Positions 22,192-33,028 of a stretch of 64,000 nt of DNA are shown here, piece by piece. Location: assembly GCA_027422505.1 (NCBI GenBank), contig JAPQWV010000305.1, forward strand, positions 1 to 64,000. The letters are read 5' to 3'. Each line of letters starts with the position of its first letter. The stretch's first letter is position 1. The translations under genes and the position numbers were made by a program. The stretch comes from Craterostigma plantagineum. Lineage: Eukaryota > Streptophyta > Magnoliopsida > Lamiales > Linderniaceae. Below the pieces are notes generated by a model. That model saw only the letters and a list, made by a program, of their open reading frames with translations, searched no databases and was not told where the DNA came from.

Positions 22192-24361
22192 CTAAACTGT
22201 AGTTGAGTGCCCAGTTTTCGCCATGGTACGCCAGAAATGGCTTACAAACTTCACATCTCGATCAGAGGTAATGGTTTTGGGTACCCCATGCAATCTAACA
22301 ATTTCCTGCAGAAACAAACGAGCAACCAGCGAAGCATCATTAGTCTTGTTGCAGGCAATGAGATGCGCCATTTTCGAGAACCTATCCACCACCACCAAAA
22401 CTGAATCCTTGTTCCTTTGAGTTTTGGGTAGCCCAAGAACAAAATCAAGGCTGACATCTTCCCATGGGGCGATAGGAACTGGTAGACGGTGATATAGTCC
22501 TGCATTGCTGCTCCGGGTTTTGGCTATGCGGCATGTTCTGCATCTTCTGATAAAGCGAGCCACATCACGATCCATCCTAGGCCAATAAAAATGGTGTTGT
22601 AAACCCGCAAGTGTCTTATCAACCCCAAAATGTCCCGCTAGTCCTCCAGCATGTCCCTCGGCGATAATTGACTCCCTCAAAGAACACTTAGGAATACATA
22701 TTCGGTTGCCTCTGAAAAGAAATCCTTCTTGTCGAGCAAACTGCTGAAAGGGACGCGATTCGCACTTCTGCCAAATATCTGCGAAGTCAAGATCATCCTC
22801 GTACAACTCTTTGAATGTATTAAACCCGCTCACTTGAACTCGTATGGTTGATAACAAGGAAGACTTTCGACTCAGCGCATCTGCTACTTTGTTCAACACT
22901 CCAGCCTTATGATTAATAGAGAAAGTATAGGCTTGCAAAAACCCAACCCATTTAGCATGTCGCGGCTTCAGTTTGTGCTGTCCATTGATGTGCTTCAGCG
23001 CCTCGTGATCAGAGAATAAAATGAACTCTTTGGAAATGAGATAGTGACGCCAATACTCGAGGCTCCTCACGATGGCATAAAATTCTCTGTCGTACGTCGA
23101 GTACTTGAGTTTAACCTCATTCAACTTCTCACTGAAGAATGCTAGTGGCCTACTGTTCTGACTCAATACACCACCAATACCCGCACCGGATGCATCACAG
23201 TGTACTTCAAAAAATTCTTCGAAATTTGGTAAGACCAAAACCGGTGCTTCGGTTACTTTCTGCTTCAGCAACTGAAACGCATTTTCAGCCTCTTTGGTCC
23301 AACAGTATTTACCCCCTTTCATGCCATCAGTGATAGGTGCAATGATGGTGCTGAAGTTGCGAATGAATCTCAGATAAAATGACGCCAGACCGTGAAAACT
23401 TCGAATCTCATGAATGCTCATCGGAGCCCGCCACGCTGTGATGGCTTCCACCTTTGTTAGGTCCATTTTAATACCTTCCTTGGACACTATGTATCCAAGA
23501 AATGTCACCTCGCTAGCGAGAAAGTGACACTTGGTGGTATTAGTATACAATTTCTGTGCTCGTAAAACCTAAAAAACTCTCCGTAAGTGTTGCAAATGTT
23601 GCTCTTCAGATGAACTGTATACCAAAATATCGTCGAAATAAACCACCAAGAAATGACCAATAAAGGGACGAAAGCCCTGATTCAGAAGCCGTATGAAAGT
23701 GCTTGGCGCATTAGATAGTCCGAGCGGCATCACCCTCCATTCGTATAGACCATCTCGAGTCTTGAAGGCGGTCTTCCATTCGTCTCCAGGTCGGATTCGT
23801 ATCTGATGATACCCGCTCCATAAGTCAATCTTCGAAAAGATCGTCGCTCCATGTACTTGGTCAATTAGATCATCAAATCGAGGAATAGGAAAGCGGTATT
23901 TGATGGTGATTTTGTTAACGGCTCGGTTGTCGATGCACATCCGCCATGAACCGTCCTTCTTTGGAACCAATAATGCCGGTACCGCACATGGACTCATGCT
24001 CTCTTGAATATGACCCTTGTCCAACAACTCAAGCACTCGTCGATGTAACTCTTCGTGTTCTTTGGGACTTGCGATAAGTAGTCTTGTGAGGAATTACAGC
24101 CCCCGGAATAAAATCGATGCAATGTTGGATGTCCCTCATAGGTGGTAATCCACGCGGCAAGTCCGTTGGCGCTACATCAGCGAACTCTTCCACTAATGAT
24201 GAGATCTTGTGAGGGAGTTCTGGACCGTCACTATTAGCTTCTGTCAACACCAATGCAAACACCTCAGCCGTCTTTTCTAACTCCCTCTGAAAGTCGAACC
24301 GAGACAGTAAATGACTTTTGGCCTCTTTTCGTAAATCCGAAGGACCAAGGGTAATAGACAC
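22192..24361 (-). pseudogene. chromovirus reverse transcriptase, RNase H and integrase
   Basis: The reverse transcriptase palm is at 24036-23569, with [15 protein letters not shown] and the catalytic [11 protein letters not shown]. An in-frame TAG near 23567 interrupts it, and the same frame resumes at 23550. RNase H follows ([44 protein letters not shown]). The integrase zinc domain (HAGGLAGHFGVDKT, CRTCRIAK) and core (VSLDFVLGLP, TSDRDVKF) come next. The frame breaks near 22192 before the third catalytic residue. Confidence 0.9.
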
Positions 24362-25939
24362 TCCATCTTTACGAAACGTGTAGGTGTTTTGAATCCATCA
24401 TGCTTCGTTCTTCTGTCGAATTGCCAAGGTCTGCCCAATAGAATATGACACGCGTCCATAGGAACTACATCGCACCAAACCTCATCAGCATATTTCTTCC
24501 CAATTGAGAACTTTACAAGGCATCGCTTTGACACTTTCACTTCATTGCCCTTCTTAAACCAAGATAATTTATAAGGTTGTGGATGGTCTTCTGCGCTTAG
24601 TCCCAACTTCTCCACCATCATGTTGGATACCACGTTTTCGCAACTACCCCCGTCAATAATCATATTACATACCTTTCCGCTACAGGTACATTTGGTATGG
24701 AATATATTATGTCTCAGCCATGACTCATCTTCCTCATTAGTAACAACACTTAGTGTTCTTCGAACTACCAAAGACTCGCCAGAATCAGCATAAGTTATTT
24801 CCTCGTCTTCTAATGGAGGGTTCTCGTCGCCATCCCCATAATTATCATATGTTGGTTCCATGTCTTCTTCGATCAAAGTAACAATCTGCCTGTTAGGACG
24901 GTCAGCAATAAGATGGCCTAGACCTTGACACTTAAAACATCGTCTATTCGCCACGGATCCTCCCTTGCTAGATTGTCCCTTTTCCGGATAAAGCTTAGTA
25001 ACTCGAGTCTGAGTGGTTGTAGACGTACGATTAGTATTCGAAGGAGATACGCTCGTATTAGTCTCCGCCCTCGAAAAGCGATTTTGAAACTTGGACTGAA
25101 CGGCCTTTTTACCTTGCTTTGATTCGACTTTCAAGTCTACAAACATCATCGTACGTATAATATTGTTGAAGGTGAACAACATCAGATATTTCTTGCTTCA
25201 AGCCCGCCAGATATCGAGCGACGGTTTGTTCATCCTCTTCAACCATATCGCATCGCATGTGCAGAATATCGAACTCATTCGTATACTTCTCCACAGTCAG
25301 ACCTCGTTGCTTAAAATTATGATACTCGATAAAAGCTTCCTGTCTATATTGGATGGGTAGGAATTTTCCCATTAGCTTCTTCTTCATTTTGTCCCAAGTT
25401 TGCAGTTTTGGCTTTCCATCTCTAAGGCGCTGATTCTTCACGTGTTCCCACCAAATCGAGGCATGTTTCCTCAACTTTATGGCTACTAACTTGACCTTTT
25501 GGTCGTCAGTCAGATTTTTTACATCAAAAATCCGTTCGACAGTGTGCAACCAATCGATAAATTCATCAAGATGAGATTTCCCGTCAAACTCCGGAATGTC
25601 AATCTTCATCCCGTGGTTTTGAAAGGATTGATCAGGCTCACGATGAAATCTGTGATGTCGCCCCCAATTCGGAATCCCCCACGGGTTATATTCCTCATCT
25701 TCTTCGCCTGACTCAGAAGAGTGAATGGTCTTCGACCCTTCGCCTTCATTACCATTTGTAGAACCCAACCTTGCATGTGCGAGTTGGCGTTTTGATTCTC
25801 GAATTCGTCTCCCCATTGCTGCAATCTCTAGATCTCGCTGGTCTCGACGGCGGTTTGGTGGTTCCTCGTTCTCGTGATCGACACCACGAGCCCGACCTCG
25901 GCCTCGACCCCTACCTCGACCACGGTTCGTATCCGCCAT
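24277..25939 (-). pseudogene. chromovirus gag and protease
   Basis: Translation most likely starts at the ATG at 25937-25939 (MADTNRGRGRG). The ATG further upstream lies inside the LTR. Gag has a basic Arg/Gly-rich start and a capsid core (DEFIDWLHTVERIFDV, IWWEHVKNQR). A frameshift near 25110-25180 leads to the zinc knuckle CFKCQGLGHLIADRP, in which the last cysteine of CX2CX4HX4C has become Arg. The protease active site reads IIDGGSCENVVS. Confidence 0.87.
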
Positions 25940-25941
25940 TG

Positions 25942-25953
25942 GCTCTGATACCA
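25942..25953 (-). promoter_or_regulatory. chromovirus primer-binding site
   Basis: Minus-strand TGGTATCAGAGC, complementary to initiator tRNA-Met, two bases from the LTR. Confidence 0.92.
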
Positions 25954-25955
25954 AC

Positions 25956-26196
25956 TGATGCACGAATCAACACAGATTGAGATGGGAAAATGCTCAGATT
26001 GCGAGAATTGCTGAGATCACAATGATCTTTTTCTATAACACTGATATAACATAACTGTCCCAAAACACACGATTACAACCTTGAAATAGAAAGCATAGCA
26101 CAACTGACTTAACTATGTAAATTACTCTAATGACCCTGAAACTATAATTAAAACTTACAACTATCTATCGAACAAACATCAGCGTCTTATGCATTA
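25956..26196 (-). repeat. chromovirus LTR (right)
   Basis: 241 bp. The final CA of the terminus has become TA, and the 5-bp duplication GAATG follows. Confidence 0.92.
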
Positions 26197-26520
26197 GAAT
26201 GTATGTTAAAAGATAGAGATAATTTTGTCCAAAGATATTGAAAATATCACTTCATCACGGTGATGGAGGATCAATCTACTTTTCGGGGGTGATCCAAAAG
26301 ATGGAATATCACCCCGTTTTGATCATATTGGTGATCCTCCATCACGGTGATGACTCATCACCCACGCTAAACTAACGCAGTGATTAAAAAGCGATGGAAG
26401 GATGGTGATGTTTGGAGGATCACCCCAAAGCAAACATCCCCGGGTGTAAATATCGTAGTTTGTGTCATTGGTAAACTAAGTAGCCATCCAGTTTTTCTAT
26501 TTGAAAATTATTAGACTTTT

Positions 26521-26752
26521 TGTTGTTCTTTCATAGTAAGCTCGTAGAGATAAAAGAGAAAGATTTGTATTTCATATCTTATTCTATTACAATCGAGGAT
26601 GGCTCATTATATAGAAGATATTTTCTAAACTAGCCGTTGAGACACAATCATTTTAATTTACCTAATCATATCTTTTCTTTAATTGTATAATCTTTGACTT
26701 GGTTTCTGATTTTGTGCCTTGATCGGTGGAGTCTTTTCTTCAATCTTCAACA
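26521..26752 (-). repeat. Copia LTR (left)
   Basis: 232 bp, TGTTGTTC...CTTCAACA on the plus strand. Direct repeat of 29452-29684 with a low level of substitution. Confidence 0.92.
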
Positions 26753-26768
26753 CACCCCCTCAAGTTGG
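26753..26768 (-). promoter_or_regulatory. Copia polypurine tract
   Basis: Minus-strand AACTTGAGGGGGTG abuts the LTR start TGTTGAAG. This is the classic Copia purine tract. Confidence 0.88.
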
Positions 26769-27589
26769 GTTCATATATATTTATAGAGCCCAACTTGGTT
26801 AAAAACCTTTCAAATATTTGTCGATCAACCGCCTTTGTAAATATATCTGCTAGATGATTTTGGCTTTTGACAAATGGTGTCTCGATTTCATTAGCTTGTA
26901 CTTTTTCACGAACGAAATGACAATCCTCTTCAATGTGTTTTGTCCTCTCGTAGAACACAGGGTTGGATGCTATGTGTCTCGCTGCATTATTGTCGCACTA
27001 CAATCGCGTCAGTTCTTTGCATTCTATCTTCATGTCTTTTAGTAGTTGTTTATCCATATTAGCTCGCTACGACTTTCTGTTTTTTGCTTTTCCATGTGAC
27101 AAGGTTCCCTCCAACAAATGTGCAATAACTTGTCGTTGATCTTCTATCATAGCTTCCCGCCCAATCAGCATCGGAGTAGCCAAAAATGTCGTTTGTCTTG
27201 TTTGGTCTCATCAAAATTCCACGTCCAGGTGTCCCCTTTATATACCTTAAAATTCTGTCTATCGCTTCGAGATGATTGGACTTGGGAGCCTGCGTAAACT
27301 GACTAACACAACTAACAACAAATGAAATGCCAGCTCGTGTTAAGTTTCCTACTAATCTTTGAAATCGTCCGATGTCTTGCAGAGGTTCTGCGTCTTCTTG
27401 ATTCAATTTTTGATTAGAGTCTATGGGAGTTCTAGAGGGTTTTACTCCCAACTTTCCAGTTTTTTTGAGTATAAAGTGTATTTTGTTTGGGAGAGAAGTA
27501 AACCCTTTTCTGAATGGTTTTTGTTTCAAATAGCTTTTTATGTTATTTATTTCTTCATTATTTTTTCCAGTTATAATTATGTCATCCAC
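26760..27589 (-). pseudogene. Copia RNase H and end of pol
   Basis: The frame at 27589-27059 covers the post-RT linker and RNase H start (FQRLVGNLTRAGISFVVSCV, YSDADWAGSYDRRSTTSYC, GGNLVTWKSKKQKVVA). The frame at 26958-26740 holds the C-terminal [13 protein letters not shown] and [10 protein letters not shown] motifs. A stretch between 26960 and 27059 is out of frame, so the domain is broken. Confidence 0.88.
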
Positions 27590-27825
27590 ATATTAAAATT
27601 ATGATCATAGTTTTATTATGATTTCTAACGAACGTCGATGTATCTGCAGAGCTTTTATCAAATACTCGTGCAAGAAGTGCATGACTTAATTTAGTATACC
27701 AAGCTCTTGGGATTGTTTAAACCATAGATTGACTTATTGAGTATATACACTAGCCTTTTGTTTGTTTTTTCAAGTTTGTGGCCTGGAGGTAGGTTCATAT
27801 AGATTTCTTCTTCCAAATCTCCTTG

Positions 27826-28173
27826 TTAAAATGCATTTTTAACATCTATTTGAGATAAACTCCAACCGGAGTTTACAACAACAGATAATAAGATTCTGAT
27901 GGTATTCATTTTTGCAACCAGAGCAAAGGTTTCCTTGTAATCTATGCCATAAGTCTGAATGAAACCTTTGGCCACCAGTCTGGCGTTATATCTTTCTATA
28001 GTTCCATTACTGTTAAATTTTATGTTGTAAACATTTACAACCGACGGTTTTTTTATCTTCTGGTAGTGGAACAATATCCCAAGTATGGTTTCTTTCACGT
28101 GCGCCGACCTCTTCTTCCATGGCTTTACACCAAGTTGGTTGTTCAAGGGCTTCATTATAATTTGCGGGTTCAA
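27826..28173 (-). pseudogene. Copia reverse transcriptase N-terminal part
   Basis: Contains [38 protein letters not shown] and [10 protein letters not shown], the classic opening blocks of Copia reverse transcriptase, including the first catalytic Asp in QIDVKNAF. The region towards the second catalytic block (27590-27826) has frameshifts, and only MDDIIITG at 27589 marks the YxDD motif. Confidence 0.9.
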
Positions 28174-28735
28174 CTTCCTTCTCTATAGAGGTTAGAAAAC
28201 CTTTGTGTTGAGACGATATCTATATAATTTTGGATAGGATATGTTATATGATTTGTTACATAGTCATCGAATTTTGTTGGTCGCTTAGTTGGTCTAGTTG
28301 ATCTTCTAATTATTTGATTTTCATTATTTTCTCCCCCAAATAGGATTCGGTGTTTTCATTAATTGCTATATCATTTGGGTCTTCGATTATGGCATTATAT
28401 TTTTGATTGGTCTCTTCAAGGAAAGTTAACTCGGGAAGAGGTATATAATTTTTGTTCTCTAGATTGAAATTCGTTGATTCTTCTAAGTTAGGATAATATG
28501 ATTTATCTTCGAGAAATGTCACATCCCTTGAAATATATATTTTTTTGTTTTGGGATCATAACACTTGTAAACCTTTCTTTTGGGATGAATACCCTAAGAA
28601 TACAGCTTTTATGAAGTTTGAGCAAGTTTGTCAAGTCTTTTGATGCGTACATAGCAAACACATCCGGAGAGTCGCAAGTACTTTTAGGAGAATTCTATGG
28701 GACTTTTATAATTCAAAACTACAATATGTAATTTA

Positions 28736-29005
28736 TTAATAAGGTATGTGGCTGTAAGTACTGCCATCAAACCAAAATACTTTAGGAATATTATTTTGAA
28801 ATAATAGTGATCTCGTCACTTCAAGGAGATGATGGTTTTTTCTTTGAGATACTCCATTTTGCTCAGGAGTATTGATACATGTTGTTTGATGCAAAACCCT
28901 TTTTCCTTCATATTGATTTAAAAATAAGGTAAGGCAGGTCCTACATCTCCTACCTAATGCAATTGACCGACCGCCATCTCTTTCCTTCAATAAGACAAGT
29001 GCCAT
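28736..29005 (-). pseudogene. Copia integrase fragment, catalytic Glu replaced
   Basis: The end of the integrase core is visible as YEGKRVLHQTTCINTPEQNG followed by VSQRKN. Functional Copia integrases have VSERKN or VAERKN here, with Glu as the third DDE residue. In this copy it is Gln. The first two catalytic Asp residues are absent because the upstream part is deleted. Confidence 0.82.
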
Positions 29006-29439
29006 CGCTTCACTTCAGTTATTTACCTATAAGAATCGGGGATATGAAGATCTTAATTTCCTCAGTCGTCTTCGTCCAACCCGTCGGGTTTGTCTCGCGC
29101 ACACCACAATTCCGGCTCGGACTCGAACAACTCGTCGTGGCGAGAACGGATGGTTTGAGAGTCGAGGAGGTCACGGGTACCATGATGGCTCTCATATTGG
29201 GGCTTTTGGAGAGAACTCATTTGCTTTTGTGGCAGCCGCGCCCTGTTTCTTGATGGCTCGAATAGGTGTGGCAATTGTGCAGAGGAATGGAGAGGTGTAG
29301 GGGTCTGGTGATGGGGATTTCCAACCATGGTTTGAGTTCTTACATGATTTTTGGGAGCTTCTGTGAATGTAGTTTTTTTTTTGCAATGGTTGAGATCTCT
29401 TCGAGACCTTTTTCTTTCTGTGGGTTTTTTTGCAGCGCT

Positions 29440-29451
29440 GCTTTGATACCA
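29440..29451 (-). promoter_or_regulatory. Copia primer-binding site
   Basis: Minus-strand TGGTATCAAAGC, the variant complementary to initiator tRNA-Met common in Copia elements. It directly abuts the LTR. Confidence 0.9.
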
Positions 29452-29684
29452 TGTTATTTTTTCATGGTAAGCTCGCAGAGTTAAAAGAGAAAGATTTGTA
29501 TTTCATATCTTATTCTATTACAATCGAGGATGGCCTCATTATATAGCAGATATTTTCTAAACTAGCCGTTGAGACACAATCATTTAAATTTAGCTAATCA
29601 TATCTTTGCTTTAATTGTATAATCTTTGACTTGGTTTCTGATTTTGTGCCTTAATCCGTAAAGTCTTTTCTTCCATCTTCAACA
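29452..29684 (-). repeat. Copia LTR (right)
   Basis: 233 bp, partner of 26521-26752, followed by the CTTTT duplication. Confidence 0.92.
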
Positions 29685-29689
29685 CTTTT

Positions 29690-30620
29690 ACATATAAATT
29701 TATGCTATAGTTGGGAAAATCGATTATCACCTTGATGTCAAATGTGGACGTTTTTGCATAGAGATACCTTTTCATGATTTTTCACCTTTTTATCTTGAAA
29801 AACAAAATAATTGTATATTTGTATTCCCAATCGAACGGCTTTACCATATGATGATAACGTTTACTTTTCCTATTCCTGCAAAAAGAAACATGGTTACTTC
29901 TTTTCTTTTTCATATTTTTCTTTCGTTAAAAGAAGTTACCCTTATTGTATTGTGAACAAATTATTATTTGATATTTCTTGAAAAAAAGATTATTTTAAAT
30001 TTCCATGTGTATCATTATCTATAAATATAAATTAGGGGTATTCATTTCTGATACCCAACTCTTTCAATAAACTTGAGCAATAGCCTACTATATATTTCAA
30101 CCAGTTATTTTTCCTTCGGAATCGAACCACTCTAACATCAATATGATTATTCTAAAATTATAACGCCTACCAAAGAAAAAATAAATATTTCTTTGCCTCT
30201 TAAAAGAAAGTGTTATCAAAAATAAATTGGGGCCCAATCCTAGTAGGTGTCATTATATTAAAGTTTGTAGTACAACGACTTGAATGATGAGGCAGTGATA
30301 GGGAAAAAAAAATAGAAAATAACTTCTGCCCGCGGTCAGGTTTATTTATGAACATGAATATCGATGACGTCATTTACGGTCAGCAAATTATTACAACCAG
30401 CGAGTGCGTGCATTTTCACTGCCCGATCTATTGTTTGTACATCGGCGTGTGGTTTCATTTTCATTTACTTTTCCTTTTTTTCTTAGTTTTCGAACGATCT
30501 ATTGTTTAGTACATCGGCGTGTGGTGTGGGCATTGAGACCGATAACGACAACATAGCAATCAGGACAAAATAAGGTCACTGTATTAATTAAGGTAAGAAA
30601 ATTCAAATATGGGATGAATA
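29690..30620. other. intergenic
   Basis: No gene seen. A short direct repeat with CGATCTATTGTTT and ACATCGGCGTGTGGT occurs at about 30424-30452 and 30494-30523. Confidence 0.55.
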
Positions 30621-30621
30621 T

Positions 30622-31063
30622 AATTTTCGGACATCTACACATAAATACTCAATTGAATAAAATTTTTATACATAGTTACCCATGTCAGAAAATTTTTTAC
30701 AGATAGGTACTCGATTTAATTTCTATCAGTTTCTTCAGCCATGCCGTACCTTTCTGTGTGTGTGGCGTACCATAACATGTTGATATAGGGTACCTAAATG
30801 TATTCGTACGGCGTGCATATGTTTTAAATAGGGCGTACCTAAATGTGATAATACGGCGTACCATTTTTCTATTATATATTGGTACCCAAATGTGTTGATA
30901 TATGGTACACAAATGTGTTGTATGGCGTACCTGCGGCGGATTGGGTACCTATCTACAAAAAATTAATTCTGTTAGGTACCTACATATAAAAAATCCTGAC
31001 ATGGTACTAAATTACAAGTTTTTTTACAGAGGGGGTATTTATGTGTAAAGACCCTATAATTTT
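30622..31063. mobile_element. inverted-repeat element with GTACCTAAATGTG sub-repeats
   Basis: The left end (AATTTTCGGACATCTACACATAAATAC) and right end (RC: AATTATAGGGTCTTTACACATAAATAC) are inverted copies. The centre repeats GGTAC(C/A)(T/C)AAATGTG-type words about five times. No coding frame and no target duplication were identified. Probably a MITE or foldback element. Confidence 0.55.
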
Positions 31064-31177
31064 TACATACTTACTATAAAATGAATACTAATTTCAAAAC
31101 ATACAGTACCTACACGCAATCAACTTTTCGGTAATTTGTTGATAAATGTCGAATCATTCAAGATAAGTTTATTCTAA

Positions 31178-31908
31178 GGCTTAATTATATTTTTAGTCGC
31201 CTATGTTTGAGTAGGTGACATTATTAGGACATTTAATTTAAGGGTGGCAATTTTAGTTTTATACGTAACAAAATTGTTGTAATTTAAAGGCACATGTGTT
31301 ATTAGTGGTAATTTTAGTCATATAAGTATTAAAGTTAAATCAATTTACTACAGTTAAACTCAGAAATCTAATTTCAGTTTGGAATTTATTCACGGAGAGC
31401 CGACGATATTGACTTACTAAACTAATTTTCTCTATCCTCCAATTAAGCCCCACCTAATCGTCCACGTTAGCATATCTGACGTCAAGTGTATAAATTTAAA
31501 ACTGAGAAATGAGATTTTCTGGCTTTAATTGTTCTAAACTACTTCAATTTTGATACTTACAAAACTAAAATTTGTTCTTTTTACTCCAATTAAGCTCTTT
31601 TTTACATATAATGTGATACTTAATTAGAGGAGAAAATAAATTTAGTATACGTCATCATCTTCGTCGTCATATGCATAAATTTCGACCGAATGTTTTCTAC
31701 TGGGTTTGAGGGTATCCAAATTGCTTTAATTTTGACACTTATAAGACTAAAATTTACTCATGTGTCCTGTAATAATTTTGTTACTTATAGGACTAAAATT
31801 ATCACCCTTAAATTAATGTCCTAAAAAGGCCACCTAGTCAAATCCTTAAATTAAGTGTCCTAAAAATGCCACCTAGTCAAACATAAAGGACTAAATATAT
31901 AATTAAGC
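31178..31908. mobile_element. MITE/foldback element with long inverted ends
   Basis: The left terminus GCTTAATTATATTTTTAGTC and its following 100 bp (GTTTGAGTAGGTGACATTATTAGGAC, TTAATTTAAGGGTG) recur inverted at the right end. On the right, the TAGTCAAA-GGCCACC sub-block is duplicated. No transposase is present. The long arms suggest a Mutator-like or foldback MITE. I could not find a clean duplication. Confidence 0.65.
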
Positions 31909-32006
31909 ATTTTTTACTTAATTTCTACACGTCATTAAAAAATTTTAGATCTCACTTATATTGAATTTTATATAATTTATTGCAAGTTTGAATGTGAATT
32001 ATTTTA

Positions 32007-32405
32007 AGGAACATTTACGTTTCAGGCCTCATTTAAGTTTCAATTAGAGCTCAGTCCTCTGTAAGCAAATTCATAGTTTTAAGGACCCGGTTTTTTCAGA
32101 AACATTTCATGGTTCTGTGGTACCACTTCATGGGTCTGTGGTAACACTTCACGGGTCTGTGGTACCACTTCATGGGTCTGTGGTAACACTTCATGAGTCT
32201 ATGGAAAGCTTTATGGATCTGCGATAACACTTCATGAGTCTATGGAAAACTTTATGGATCTGCGGTAACACTTCATGGGTCTGTGGTAACACATGGGTCA
32301 TTTTCTCTAAATGAAACTTAAATTGGGTCCTTATCTATAAATAAAACTTACATGGGTCCTTATCTCTAATTGAAAGATGTATTGGGGCTAACTCGTAATT
32401 TGCAC
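32007..32405. mobile_element. small inverted-repeat element, probably Mutator-like
   Basis: The left arm (TTACGTTTCAGGCCTCATTT, TTTCAATTAGAGCTCAGTCC) is the inverted counterpart of the right arm (RC: TTACGAGTTAGCCCCAATAC, TTTCAATTAGAGATAAGGAC) over about 55 bp. Flanks ATTATTTTA and CTTATTTTT match at 7 of 9 positions. It contains the 21-bp minisatellite at 32103-32291. Confidence 0.55.
32103..32291. repeat. 21-bp minisatellite, about nine units
   Basis: Units of the form CACTTCATGGGTCTGTGGTAA. Variant units ACTTTATGGATCTGCGGTAA alternate with CACTTCATGAGTCTATGGAAA in the second half, giving a 41-bp higher-order period there. Confidence 0.88.
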
Positions 32406-32654
32406 TTATTTTTATCTAGTCTTCAACCTGAATTTTTGTCTTTTTATGGGCGATAGTAAGAATTCGTACTGCGATTGAGTGAGGCCAATGAATGTTTTGC
32501 AGTTCATTAATAAAGCAATATATATATACATCATTGCATTTCACTAATGCGAGTCATAAGCAAAATGAGTAGCTAAAATCCAACCATTGAGAAAATAATT
32601 ATCTATTTCAGTAAATTAAATAACGCGGAGGGCCCTTCTCTTGCTGGCTTTTCC

Positions 32655-32655
<1 letters not shown>

Positions 32656-32702
<47 letters not shown>
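32656..32702. repeat. (ATT)n microsatellite upstream of the FLZ gene
   Basis: About 15 ATT units, ending some 330 bp before the start codon at 33029. Confidence 0.95.
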
Positions 32703-32704
<2 letters not shown>

Positions 32705-33028
32705 TTTTCTTTATTTTTTTCCACTCCAAAGCCATTCCTTCTCTTTAAGAACCCACCCAAGAAACAGCTTCATTTTTCTCATATCTCCCTCCAATCATCA
32801 CTCTTCACCTTCGAAAACATTACCTAAAAAAAATAAGTTTTTATATGAATAATACAATCTTTATCTTGATTTGATAATCCCAGAAAACGAAAAGAAAAGC
32901 TTGTAATAATCTCTTGTTAATGGAGGCTCATGAGATTTAGCAGGATTTTTCATATACATCCTATTTTATTTTCAGGGTTATTGAGAGGGTAAGAAAAAGC
33001 AAAAGAAAATAAAAATCTGGGAATATTT

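Larger units (their letters stand above)
21302..26196 (-). mobile_element. Ty3/gypsy chromovirus (possibly CRM-like), decayed
   Basis: A 4,895-bp minus-strand element with LTRs of 239 and 241 bp. The target duplication GAATG is at 21297-21301 and 26197-26201. An initiator-Met tRNA primer site and a purine tract lie at the correct inner borders. Gag, zinc knuckle, protease, reverse transcriptase, RNase H and integrase follow in that order. The integrase tail (VGDLVWIHLRKARFP, then a short acidic end with DSRANLFSAGKND and no obvious chromodomain) resembles the CRM group as I remember it, but this lineage call is tentative. Several frameshifts and one in-frame stop make it inactive. Confidence 0.92.
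20734..26441. mobile_element. MITE (about 0.8 kb) split by a chromovirus insertion
   Basis: The left end GGGTTGTTTGTTTTCGGTGA has an inverted partner at 26422-26441 (RC: GGGGATGTTTGCTTTGGGGT). Both flanks are rich in ATCACGGTGATG-like palindromic motifs. The interior is interrupted by the retrotransposon at 21302-26196. I could not find a convincing target duplication, so the superfamily stays open (hAT or PIF-like). Confidence 0.65.
26521..29684 (-). mobile_element. Ty1/copia LTR retrotransposon, internally deleted
   Basis: A 3,164-bp minus-strand element with 232/233-bp LTRs and the target duplication CTTTT (26516-26520 and 29685-29689). The primer-binding site is TGGTATCAAAGC, and the purine tract is TTGAGGGGGTG against the LTR. 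Integrase comes before reverse transcriptase and RNase H, the Copia order. At about 3.2 kb it is shorter than the usual 4.5-5 kb: recognisable gag and protease and the first half of integrase are missing. Confidence 0.93.

Noticed and set aside
20734..26441. Target-site duplication for the palindrome-rich MITE
   Set aside because: Flanks TCTTTGCA and GGGTGTAA do not match, so I left the superfamily open.
32096..32300. CRISPR-like array
   Set aside because: Units are contiguous 21-mers without unique spacers, in a plant genome.
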